DNA of 64,000 bases from Volvox africanus (lineage: Eukaryota > Chlorophyta > Chlorophyceae > Chlamydomonadales > Volvocaceae): the NCBI GenBank assembly GCA_030268105.1, contig BSDZ01000049.1, positions 121,300 to 185,299 of the forward strand. The letters are read 5' to 3'. The notes under the pieces are model-generated. The model worked only from the letters and a program-made list of their open reading frames with translations, made no database searches and had not been told where the DNA came from. The position numbers were made by a program, and so were the translations under genes. This document shows, piece after piece, positions 19,776 to 30,900 of this stretch. How positions within the stretch are numbered: position 1 is the first letter of the stretch; each line of letters starts with the position of its first letter.

Positions 19776-20030
19776 CCCCCTGCAAAGCCTATCCCAACCG
19801 TCTCAAAACATGGCAGGCTGACCAAATCTCTAAAGTTACCCTCCAGGCCTCCCCTACCATCACTCGCTAATAGGGCTGGGTTGCCCCAGAGAGGGGCATT
19901 GAAGACCCAGGAGCCTGGGTCTACCTGCATTTAGTCCACATTAATTGACAGGGACAGGTTGTCAAAGGCACTCAACATATGCTCCAAGGTTGGACCTTCT
20001 TGCTGGCACGCACAATCTACTTGCCACGGC
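19742..20030 (-). pseudogene. Possible LINE reverse-transcriptase C-terminal remnant (complete version)
   Basis: Two minus-strand pieces: CACQQEGPTLEHMLSAF then, after an in-frame TAA, DPGSWVFNAPLWGNPALL and a Leu/Phe-rich tail ending ETVGIGFAGGL. This resembles the region after RT in algal and plant LINEs. The A insertion site ATAAA lies inside the tail, so in the other units this remnant is split by an A element. No catalytic motif remains. Confidence 0.3.
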
Positions 20031-20949
20031 CCTGCTGATTCCCCCCTATTCACGGAGGTACAGAGCTTATATATTAGCTTATAGACTCGGTTTGGGTAGG
20101 CCCGGCTGTCACGGTCGTGTAAACAAGTTATAACGCACGCCCGTCATAAGCCCCACAAAGGAAATGGGCTCTGCTCACGCGTCACGCAATAACAACATAT
20201 TCCATTGCTCACACCAAATCTTCCTCTTCATTTTCCCTTCGTGTTGAATTTGATGCCCGGCGCGAACCCCAAGCTATCGCGGCTATGAGCTATCGCGGCG
20301 CAGGGACAAACATGAAACTCTGCAAAATCTCTACAGTGTTTTGTTTACAATTGAGAAGGAAAAAGTGCATTTGAGAAGGAAAAGATACAAGAGATACAAC
20401 CCGGTGCCACGGTGGGAAAATGGTGAATATCACGTGTGAAATGTGAAATACACTCCGCCAGTATTAGTATAGTCCTGGATGAATTTACAATTATTATATA
20501 ATGTATATGATTACAATACGCCGGAAACTGATGTAAGAAATAAATATAGGCCTTATACCGTATTGTAATACGGTAGCAGCCCTGCCGTACAGTGTGTCGT
20601 CGGCCGCGGCGCCGCCGCCTTTGGCCTTGCTCTCCTCGCCCTCACCCTCGCCAACCTAACATTCAACGGAGGGCGCGATCAGGGCCAAGTAAGAACGCCC
20701 CCTCGACCACAAACCTAGCAGCACGCCCGCCCGCGGATCTACCGCCCTCCAGCCGTCCTCGCCTTCAGCTGTGCTGGACCAGTCCATGCATCAGAACACG
20801 CAGCTCGGTCGGTCAGCGGCGCCACCAACACACATCAAAACACACACGCGCTTCCCCTTCCCCCCTCCCCTTTTTTGTAGGTGGGAAAGCGCGAGAAACC
20901 GTGAAAGACTAACCGAACCAAAGTCTTCCAGTCGGCCCCCTTCCCTCGC
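20031..20949. other. Spacer without a supported gene (C2)
   Basis: Same content as 191-1104: AT-rich then GC-rich, with only scattered substitutions (for example GCCCGG for GCCTGG near 20260). No gene is supported. Confidence 0.6.
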
Positions 20950-21039
20950 CTCCTCCCACACCACGCCACACTTGGGGCCATTGACGTAGTGCACCTCGTC
21001 GAACACCAACACCTCCACATCCCGGATGATGTCGGCTCC
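20950..21039 (-). pseudogene. Captured SKI2-type helicase exon (C2 copy)
   Basis: Identical in translation to 1105-1194 ([11 protein letters not shown] ... GVVWEE), with the same acceptor-like and GC-donor-like flanks. Confidence 0.72.
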
Positions 21040-21296
21040 CTACCAGGCGGGGGAAGGAACGACGGGAAAGGGGCCATGGGAGGAAGGGAGGGAGGTCCAG
21101 GGAGGGAGGGAGGGGTAGTAGGATGTGTAGACTTGGGTAGTAAGACAGGAAGGCGGGATGGTGGTGGTGATGAGTGGATTGTGAAGAGTGAAGTGGGAAG
21201 GGGAGGGGTTGAGCATGCGGACGCGCCAGGGAGGGCCAACTAGGAGGCAGAGCGCAGGTGGGTGGGCCGAGGGGCTGCAGCCCCCAAACCGCACCT

Positions 21297-22121
21297 TTAC
21301 TCATCACCACCCATCTGAAAGCCATCAGGGAAGGCCGCCTTAATGTCTTCATACTTCAGGACCACGGAGCACTCCCACTGCGCCAGATCCTGCAGGGCCG
21401 GCGTAATAATGGACGCGACCTCCTCCACCTCCGCGTCCAGTTCGTCCACGTCGCGGAAGTGCACCTCCTTGTTGCGGACGGTCACCATCTTGTCCGCGCG
21501 GCTGATGAACTGAGCGGCCGTCACGCCCAGCGCGGCTGCGGCGTCTTTAACGCCCTTGTCCGACTCGCCACGCTTTGTGAAGCGTGTGCACCTGGTGACC
21601 TTGAACTCCTTCCCGTCCGCAATGAGCAAAATTTGAGTCGCGGTGTTTCGCACCCGCTTCACGTTAGCCTTGGCGTGCATCTGCTCCATCTCATTTTTCA
21701 GCATCTGGTTAGCCTTGGCGTGCATCTTCTTCATCTGCTCCATCTCATTTTTCAGCATCTGGTTATCCTTTTTCAGCATCTCGATATCTGCACTCTGCGC
21801 ATCAAGCTGTTTCAGCACGACTGGTGCGCTGACGTGCACCACGATGTCCCGCACAAGCTTGCGACCGTCGGTATCCCAGTTTTCAATTTTTTCCCCGGTA
21901 GCAAAGTAAACCGAGCTGACGGCGAACTCAGTTCCAAAGGTCCGTGTAGCTTCGTCAACGGCCCCCTGAATTGCTGGGCCCATGTTTGCTTTTCCACCTA
22001 ACTGTATCGTAAGGATAGGATATATTGAGCAGACGGACACCGACAGCATATCGGTACGTTTCAAGGAGGCCGTCCCATAGGAGCTATGCAAAACTACCGA
22101 CTGCCTCGGAGATGAAAGCAA
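21297..22121 (-). CDS. Unrecognised coiled-coil protein, C2 copy (274 aa)
   Basis: Longest version of the ORF. The coiled coil contains two related heptad blocks: MLKNEMEQMKKMHAKANQ and then MLKNEMEQMHAKAN, preceded by MLKKDNQ. The first block is missing in C1. The stretch before MGPAIQ reads LGGKAN here and LGETTN in the other copies, from a few clustered base changes. That suggests the sequence upstream of MGPAIQ is under weaker constraint or is not coding. Function unknown; no membrane segment or signal peptide is evident. Confidence 0.5.
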   Translation of the reverse strand: MLSSPRQSVVLHSSYGTASLKRTDMLSVSVCSIYPILTIQLGGKANMGPAIQGAVDEATRTFGTEFAVSSVYFATGEKIENWDTDGRKLVRDIVVHVSAPVVLKQLDAQSADIEMLKKDNQMLKNEMEQMKKMHAKANQMLKNEMEQMHAKANVKRVRNTATQILLIADGKEFKVTRCTRFTKRGESDKGVKDAAAALGVTAAQFISRADKMVTVRNKEVHFRDVDELDAEVEEVASIITPALQDLAQWECSVVLKYEDIKAAFPDGFQMGGDE

Positions 22122-22168
22122 AGATTGTTTCTTAAACTTCTGGTCGCGGAGCCAAGTCTACGTATCTA

Positions 22169-22242
22169 GCAGCAGCGACAGTAGAGCGACAATAGAGCTA
22201 GGCAGCAGCGACAATAGAGCTAGTAGCAGCGACAATAGAGCT
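22169..22242. repeat. Short tandem repeat (C2 copy)
   Basis: Same GCGACAATAGAGCTA-type array as 2249-2322. Confidence 0.75.
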
Positions 22243-24240
22243 TAGGCTTGTACGTCGTACGAGTCATGGTGTCACGCTAGTGAATTCTGACTTGACTGAG
22301 CTACTTCTTCGTAGCTCATAATCGCAAGCATGCAAAGATGAACATATTGAAATCACGTAATCAACTTCCATTCACTGCCTCGCAGCGTTTTATCGCGCTC
22401 CCCCTTGGCATTTTCTCGCGCGCGCACGCGCGCAACGACACCGCGGAACTTTGCGCACCCCTAAAGAATGCAAGGGAGCTCCTTCTTTGGCGGACGTGGT
22501 GCGAAAGGGCGAAGCGGATGCGTCCATTGCGGTATGTCGTGCATTTTTCCGCGTCCATTGCCGTATGTCGTGCTTGTGTTCATCGTCCATTTGTCCATTC
22601 CCGAATCCCGCGGATGGACTGGGTCATTTTCGCCATTCAGAATCGAGTTAGCCGCGGGCTGGCAGGCGAGAGCGGACGAGGCCAGCCACAGCAACACGCG
22701 CCCCTCCCTTCACCACTTGGCCGCCGATTATTCCCGTTAGCTCCTGACTGCCTCAGATCCGCAACATCCTCGCTGGAGAAGCCCTGGGCGACGCAGCGAC
22801 TCCCTGAAAGCAGGACACCTACCTGCAGTGCCATCTGCCAGGGGTGCAATGGCCGCCCTGAGGCGGCGGCCCCATCGCTGAGCATGAACAGCACAGCCCA
22901 GCAGGCTTAGTGGGCCCACATGTGGCACTGCATTGGCAGGGCACCAACCCCTCCCCCCCCCAGGGTTTGTGAGTGCTTAGCCTACAGTCATTTGCAGGCT
23001 AAATACGGGAGCGACCTTGGATTTCAGGGGCATGTACCATCGTGGCTGAGGTCTCTCCCCCTGTCAATACAGTTTTCTGCACTTAGGTGTGTGCAGCATC
23101 TGAGGAAAGTTGATAGCATCCTTGGCCAATGCCTCTTTCAAGACGTTTTATTGTTCATGTTCCCCCCGGATCTTAGGGACACCCCCACACTTGTGTGGAA
23201 CTTGTAACCTTTTTTCCTTGTGTGTATGTGTGTGCGTGTGTAACCTTTTCCTCACGGACCTGTGAGAGGTTGGAACCCATATCTAGGTTTGGGTGCACTA
23301 ACATGAATCACCTGAGGCTTCAGAATGCGGTGTTACGGTGGGAGTCTGCTGGTCCAATGACCAGAGACTACGTCTCACTAGCACAAACCACCGGGTCTTA
23401 ACCACAGGCCACCTCATCCAGACAACCGGCACACAACACCGGGGATGCACCCAGGAATCGAACCCAGGACGACCTTCAGCAAGGTGTTATAGCGTACACC
23501 AGGCCACACCAGGCTTCAGGCAACCATTCATGAGGCCCTCTCCCTGGGACCGACTATAAGTCGGCCCAGCCTGCTATAGCAACCACCAAAGCAGCTACTG
23601 TGGGTGAAACTGCCCGTAATGCACTGCTGGCATATCAGCTGTGCACCAGCGGGGAATACCCTGGGCAGCAGAAACACAGCCTATTCAGCTCAAGTATGCT
23701 CAGGGCCTACACCCGCAACAGGGTAAGATTTTGAACTGGAAACCTCTCAATGACGGAGTCGTATTGCAAGGAGCGGACCAATCCATCGGTCTATTGTCAT
23801 GGGGGGCCGGCACCTGTAACTTGGTATGGAAATGAATGGATGGCTTGTTTATAGGGAGACGTGACTTTCAGCCAGACTGTGTAGCAGGCTTGCTACAGTG
23901 GCAAGCTTGCTAAGTGGGTTATGGGTGGTTGTGCGTGGTACTATTGTACATGAGTACGTCCCTGCATGCCTGAAGCAGTTAAGTGATGGAGTGGATTGCC
24001 GGGCGTGCGTGCACGCATGGTATACATGTGTGCACTGGATGTGTGGGCCGTGCATGCTCTGGGTTAATGTTTTGACAACAGACCCATCACCAGTCTTCAA
24101 CGGGTGATATCTATTGGCAATACACATGCCCCTGATTGTAAGGTCTATGGCTTTGGCAGCGTGCACGTCACATGATTAGAGTATGAGATTTACAATGAGG
24201 CTCAACCTCATGGGCCTGCTTCCTGCAAGCCAGCAACCAC
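22243..24240. other. C2 spacer; only the SINE head is recognised
   Basis: Counterpart of 2323-4312. The 23-bp duplicate motif is near 22522 and 22553. No gene is supported. Confidence 0.55.
23442..23514 (-). repeat. tRNA-related SINE head (C2 copy)
   Basis: B box GGTTCGATTCC at 23454-23464 and A-box-like sequence 42 bases upstream on the minus strand, as in C1. Confidence 0.5.
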
Positions 24241-24790
24241 ATATAGCCGAGGGATATCGAAAGCTGGAAGCTGCTTTCACAAGACAGCTTTTGCTTCTTC
24301 AAGCCGTGTGTCTTGCGAAAGACAGACCCGCGTCTTGCAGGCGGCGTTAAAAGCCCAAAGCCACAAGCCTGAAGCTCCACTAGGCTTTCAAAAGCTGGGA
24401 CGCTGCTTTCACAAGACAGCTTTTGCTTTAGACGGCCGTGTCTTTGTGAAAGTCAGGCTCGTATCTTTCAGAGGGCTTTCATGTGTCTTTCGGTGACTTG
24501 CAAAGCAATTTGACACTGGGGGCCATATGTGCACAGGAGGGGCTATTGCCTCACCATTAGGCCCATTAATAATGCCATTGGCTGCTTCGAGCCAGCCCTA
24601 TGCAAGCCTACGTAGAGGTTCACTTATGCATCTAGCCACGTCAGGACCCTTGTGTAGGGATTCAGGTGCGTGCCTGATACCTATCTGTTAAAGACACAGG
24701 TTAAGCAATGCTCTATGTAGACCCGGGTGTGATGACCATGTGCAATTGGATGAACCCTATCCGTCGGTTGATTTACCATGATTATATAAA

Positions 24791-25213
24791 TGTTGTATAT
24801 GGTACCCACGAAGGGTGGTATCAAAAGATACCGGTTGTTGTGCCAGAGCCCGATTAAGTAGAGCCGCCGACTAGGTTGTACTTGAGAGACCATAAGGCCT
24901 CGAACCGGGCGTGACCTTCAGAAGTCACCACTACAACCGGAGATTCAGTGAACCAGGAACCAGATGTTCCACCATTTACCATTCAGGCGGTAAATGGCCC
25001 ATTCCATACAGGTTATGGAGTAACCGACAGGTTCTGATGTTTCAGGAAGTCGGTTAGTATTGGTCGTCGACAGCCGAGACCAAATCCACAAATCGAATGC
25101 CAGATGGAAACATGAAACAGTTAATATGATAATTAAATATATTATATTATAAAATAATAAACGGATAATTATTATATCTTAATGAATTACCGAAATGCAT
25201 TAAGGATACAACA
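24791..25213 (-). repeat. A2 3' LTR
   Basis: 423 bp; shares the ACTAGGTTGTAC variant with the A1 3' LTR, as expected from a common duplicated ancestor. Polypurine tract at 25214-25227 (minus). Confidence 0.95.
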
Positions 25214-25282
25214 ATTGTTCCCCCTCTAGATGCAGCGTCCCGATGCATAAGAAGAGAGCAGACAGGTTGAAGTAGGACAGCG

Positions 25283-27411
25283 TCAGAGAGGTCCGTCCTT
25301 AGACTGTGCCCGCAGCCTAGCTTCATCAAGCAGGGGTTTCATGTCAGGGGTGAAGTTACGTGCCGGTTCCCAGCTATTGTGCTCAGATGAATACCCAGAC
25401 CATTTAACCAGGTACTCATGCACATTGCGCTTACGCCTGCCCTTGCCAACACGTCGTGCACGGTAATCTAGGATACGTTCGACAGCATACAGGGTCTGCT
25501 TACCCGATAACCAGGTAGAGGGATTAGCTTCCGTAACAGGAGGGATGCTATCGTTAGCCTCAGGCAGAGTACCCCGATATGGACGTACGAGAGATACATG
25601 AAATGTGGGATGAATGCGTAGGTCAGATGGGAGTTGTAACTCTACAGCCACCGACCCTACCATGCGTACGACAGGATAAGGCCCCACAAAGCGCGGTAAT
25701 AACTTGCGAGACCCATCAGCCAGGGAACGAAGGTTCTTCGTGCTCAACATAACCAGCTGGCCCTTGGTGAACGTGACGTCCTTTTTGGACTTGTTATAAT
25801 AGTCCATAGCCCGTTGCTGTGCAGCTTCCAGGCAAGCTTTAGCGTCAGTTAGTCGGGACACGAAAGACTTAGCAAACGTTTTTGCAGCTGGAACATTTAC
25901 GTCCAACTCCCGCCAAACAGGCAAAGCAGGGTTAAAACTGTAATTCAGGAAAAACGGACTATTACCAACGGACCGGTTAGTAGCGTTATTAATGGCAAAC
26001 TCAGCAGCGGCTAGGTAGGTATCCCATGCAGTAGGGGTGCGTCCTGCAAAGTTACGGAGCATATCACCCAGGACACGGTTAACACGCTCTGTTTGCCCAT
26101 CAGATTGGGGGTGGTAGGCGGTGGACAGGTTCACCCGCATTCCTACCAGAGTCCCCAGGGCGCCCCAAAACTTACTTGCAAATTGAGTGCCGCGGTCAGA
26201 TACCACGGACTTGGGGACCCCATGCAAACGTACCACATTGTCGAAAAATAGACGGGCCGTTTGCTCAGCTGTGCAGGATGATGTCGTGGGGGCCAGGTGG
26301 ACCATCTTGGTGAAACGGTCGACCAGGACCAGCACGGCATCGTATCCTCCCTCAGTTTTGGGCAGCGCAACAATAAAGTCCATAGAGACGCTTTCCCACG
26401 GAGCGTCAGGAATAGGAAGAGGTTGGAGATGCCCATGTGCTTTACCAGACTGGGCCTTATTGCGCTGGCACAGGTCGCAACAGAGGACATAATTTTCGGT
26501 GTCCTTAGCCATGCGGGGCCACCAGAATTGACGCCGCAAAAGCTCTAGTAACCGCGTGCAGCCAGGATGCCCAGCAAGAGGGCCGTCATGAAAACGTGAG
26601 AGAAGTTCACGACGTAATGAATCGTCGTTAGGTACGACAATCTGACGGTGGGATCCTTCCGATCGGATCCATAAGCCATGCTCCTGTACCAAGTGCCCTG
26701 TGTTGTTGTGAATTGTGAACCACGGGTCGGCTGCATAAGCCTGTTTCAAGCGCTTGGTAAAATCGGAGGGCACGAAGTTAGGTTTTGCCTGAGACCTACT
26801 CCGTGTGCTTACCGCCAGAATGGCTGCATGCAGTGAGGGGTGCCTACTGAGAGCATCAGCTATGTTAAGTGAGCCGCTCAGGTACTCCCAATCAAAGTTA
26901 AACCGTGCCAGGTATTCCATCCAGCGGGCCTGGCGTCGGTTAAGGGAGGGCACACCTTGCAGAAACGTAAGGGGTTTGTGATCAGTCTTGAGGGCAAAAG
27001 GCCGGCCCTCAAGGTAACATCGCCATTCCTTCAAGGCATGTAGGACCGCCAGAAATTCCTGTTCCCCAGTGGTATAACGGGTTTCAGCCCCCGAAAACTT
27101 CTTACTCGTGTATGCAATGGGGCGTCCCTGCTGCAACAGAACTGCCCCCGTCCCATGTATAGATGCATCAGTTATGACCTCTACACGGAACGGCAATGAG
27201 TAGTCAGGGAAGTGCAGGAGAATATCATCAGAGATAGCACGCTTCAAAGCATCAAAAGCTTCTTGGCATGCGGGGGTCCAGGCCTCAGGTGAAGAGAAGG
27301 CTCCCTTACGTGTGAGGTTTGTTAGCGGTGCAGCAATGACTGAGTAGCGCTCTATGAACTTACGAAAGTAGTTGGTCAGGCCCAAAAACTTACGCAGTTC
27401 CTGAAGGTTGG
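25283..27411 (-). pseudogene. A2 pol, C-terminal half
   Basis: RNase H, integrase (HHCC, DDE) and chromodomain, open from the A3 insertion to the stop. The apparent upstream extension (MVSQVRPSRR...) is A3 LTR sequence, not pol. Contains NYSFNP where other copies have NYGFNP. Confidence 0.92.
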
Positions 27412-27834
27412 TGTTGTATATGGTACCCACGAAGGGTGGTATCAAAAGATACCGGTTGTTGTGCCAGAGCCCGATTAAGTAGAGCCGCCGACTAGGTCGT
27501 ACTTGAGAGACCATAAGGCCTCGAACCGGGCGTGACCTTCAGAAGTCACCACTACAACCGGAGATTCAGTGAACCAGGAACCAGATGTTCCACCATTTAC
27601 CATTCAGGCGGTAAATGGCCCATTCCATACAGGTTATGGAGTAACCGACAGGTTCTGATGTTTCAGGAAGTCGGTTAGTATTGGTCGTCGACAGCCGAGA
27701 CCAAATCCACAAATCGAATGCCAGATGGAAACATGAAACAGTTAATATGATAATTAAATATATTATATTATAAAATAATAAACGGATAATTATTATATCT
27801 TAATGAATTACCGAAATGCATTAAGGATACAACA
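27412..27834 (-). repeat. A3 3' LTR
   Basis: 423 bp, TG...CA; polypurine tract follows at 27835-27848 (minus AGAGGGGGAACAAT). Confidence 0.95.
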
Positions 27835-27903
27835 ATTGTTCCCCCTCTAGATGCAGCGTCCCGATGCATAAGAAGAGAGCAGACAGGTTGAAGTAGGACA
27901 GCG

Positions 27904-30900
27904 TCAGAGAGGTCCGTCCTTAGACTGTGCCCGCAGCCTAGCTTCATCAAGCAGGGGTTTCATGTCAGGGGTGAAGTTACGTGCCGGTTCCCAGCTATTG
28001 TGCTCAGATGAATACCCAGACCATTTAACCAGGTACTCATGCACATTGCGCTTACGCCTGCCCTTGCCAACACGTCGTGCACGATAATCTAGGATACGTT
28101 CGACAGCATACAGGGTCTGCTTACCCGATAACCAGGTAGAGGGATTAGCTTCCGTAACAGGAGGGATGCTATCGTTAGCCTCAGGCAGAGTACCCCGATA
28201 TGGACGTACGAGAGATACATGAAATGTGGGATGAATGCGTAGGTCAGATGGGAGTTGTAACTCTACAGCCACCGACCCTACCATGCGTACGACAGGATAA
28301 GGCCCCACAAAGCGAGGTAATAACTTGCGAGACCCATCAGCCAGGGAACGAAGGTTCTTCGTGCTCAACATAACCAGCTGGCCCTTGGTGAACGTGACGT
28401 CCTTTTTGGACTTGTTATAATAGTCCATAGCCCGTTGCTGTGCAGCTTCCAGGCAAGCTTTAGCGTCAGTTAGTCGGGACACGAAAGACTTAGCAAACGT
28501 TTTTGCAGCTGGAACATTTACATCCAACTCCCGCCAAACAGGCAAAGCAGGGTTAAAACCGTAATTCAGGAAAAACGGACTATTACCAATGGACCGGTTA
28601 GTAGCGTTATTAATGGCAAACTCAGCAGCGGCTAGGTAGGTATCCCATGCAGTAGGGGTGCGTCCTGCAAAGTTACGGAGCATATCACCCAGGACACGGT
28701 TAACACGCTCTGTTTGCCCATCAGATTGGGGGTGGTAGGCGGTGGACAGGTTCACCCGCATTCCTACCAGAGTCCCCAGGGCGCCCCAAAACTTACTTGC
28801 AAATTGAGTGCCGCGGTCAGATACCACGGACTTGGGGACCCCATGCAAACGTACCACATTGTCGAAAAATAGACGGGCCGTTTGCTCAGCTGTGCAGGAT
28901 GATGTCGTGGGGGCCAGGTGGACCATCTTGGTGAAACGGTCGACCAGGACCAGCACGGCATCGTATCCTCCCTCAGTTTTGGGCAGCGCAACAATAAAGT
29001 CCATAGAGACGCTTTCCCACGGAGCGTCAGGAATAGGAAGAGGTTGGAGATGCCCATGTGCTTTACCAGACTGGGCCTTATTGCGCTGGCACAGGTCGCA
29101 ACAGAGGACATAATTTTCGGTGTCCTTAGCCATGCGGGGCCACCAGAATTGACGCCGCAAAAGCTCTAGTAACCGCGTGCAGCCAGGATGCCCAGCAAGA
29201 GGGCCGTCATGAAAACGTGAGAGAAGTTCACGACGTAATGAATCGTCGTTAGGTACGACAATCTGACGGTGGGATCCTTCCGATCGGATCCATAAGCCAT
29301 GCTCCTGTACCAAGTGCCCCGTGTTGTTGTGAATTGTGAACCACGGGTCGGCTGCATAAGCCTGTTTCAAACGCTTGGTAAAATCGGAGGGCACGAAGTT
29401 AGGTTTTGCCTGAGACCTACTCCGTGTGCTTACCGCCAGAATGGCTGCATGCAGTGAGGGGTGCCTACTGAGAGCATCAGCTATGTTAAGTGAGCCGCTC
29501 AGGTACTCCCAATCAAAGTTAAACCGTGCCAGGTATTCCATCCAGCGGGCCTGGCGTCGGTTAAGGGAGGGCACACCTTGCAGAAACGTAAGGGGTTTGT
29601 GATCAGTCTTGAGGGCAAAAGGCCGGCCCTCAAGGTAACATCGCCATTCCTTCAAGGCATGTAGGACCGCCAGAAATTCCTGTTCCCCAGTGGTATAACG
29701 GGTTTCAGCCCCCGAAAACTTCTTACTCGTGTATGCAATGGGGCGTCCCTGCTGCAACAGAACTGCCCCCGTCCCATGTATAGATGCATCAGTTATGACC
29801 TCTACACGGAACGGCAATGAGTAGTCAGGGAAGTGCAGGAGAATATCATCAGAGATAGCACGCTTCAAAGCATCAAAAGCTTCTTGGCATGCGGGGGTCC
29901 AGGCCTCAGGTGAAGAGAAGGCTCCCTTACGTGTGAGGTTTGTTAGCGGTGCAGCAATGACTGAGTAGCGCTCTATGAACTTACGAAAGTAGTTGGTCAG
30001 GCCCAAAAACTTACGCAGTTCCTGAAGGTTGGAGGGCACTGGCCAATCCCGAACAACAGCAGTTTTCCGGGGGTCCATCCGTATGCCACCCTGAGACACT
30101 ATATGCCCCAGATACTCCACCTGTGGTTGTGCCCAGTGGCACTTAGAACGCTTAGCATACAGCTGCTCACGCCGCAGAACCTCAAAGACCAGGCGGAGGT
30201 GTTGTATGTGCTCCTCACGGGTCTTTGAAAACACCAGGATATCGTCCAGATAACAGATGACGAATTTGTCGATGTATGGCCTGAAGATGCGGTCCATGAC
30301 GGCTTGGAACGTTGCAGGGGCGTTCGTCAGTCCGAAACTAAGGACGGTATATTCAAAATGGCCAAACGGCGTACGGAAAGCCGTTTTAGGGATGTCAGAT
30401 TCTGCTATACGAATCTGATTATACCCCTGCTGGAGGTCAATAGAGCTAAAGAATGCAGAATCTTTTAGCTTATCCAGCAGATCATCGACACGTGGGAGGG
30501 GGTAACGGTTCTTAACCATTGCGGCATTTAACCCCCTATAGTCAATGCACATTCTCAGAGTCCCATCCTTCTTTCCCACAAACAGAATAGGGGCGGAGTA
30601 TGGGGATGTGCTTGGCCGTATCATACCTTTTTTCAGCAGCTCAGTAACCTGTCGTTTGACCTCGTCCAGCTCCAAGGGGCTTAGCCGATACATGGGGCGG
30701 GAAACGGGTACTGCACCAGGCACCAAAGGTATGGTGTGATCCACAGGCCGCATTGGAGGCTTACCAGGGACCTCCTGGAATATATCTGCATATTCCTGTA
30801 ACAGGGCCTCAAGCTCAGGGTCAGTGGCATCAGCTGGGATAGAAGTTGCATTCAGGTACAACTTGGGCCGTACTAGTAAAGCATGGGCCCCCTTGCGAAT

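Larger units (their letters stand above)
19776..24790. repeat. Locus repeat C, copy 2 (C2)
   Basis: Near-identical to C1 with a 75-bp insertion in the coiled-coil ORF, a few small indels around 22960-23240, and loss of the C1 segment 4315-5504: GCAACCACA at 24233-24241 jumps to ATAGCCGAGGG. Ends in ATAAA (24786-24790), the left target duplication of A2. Confidence 0.93.

Noticed and set aside
27283..27514. N-terminal extension MVSQVRPSRR... on pol frames at 27514, 42242 and 44863
   Set aside because: This is LTR sequence read through the insertion junction; the LTR boundary and the GGTTGG site mark the true end of pol.
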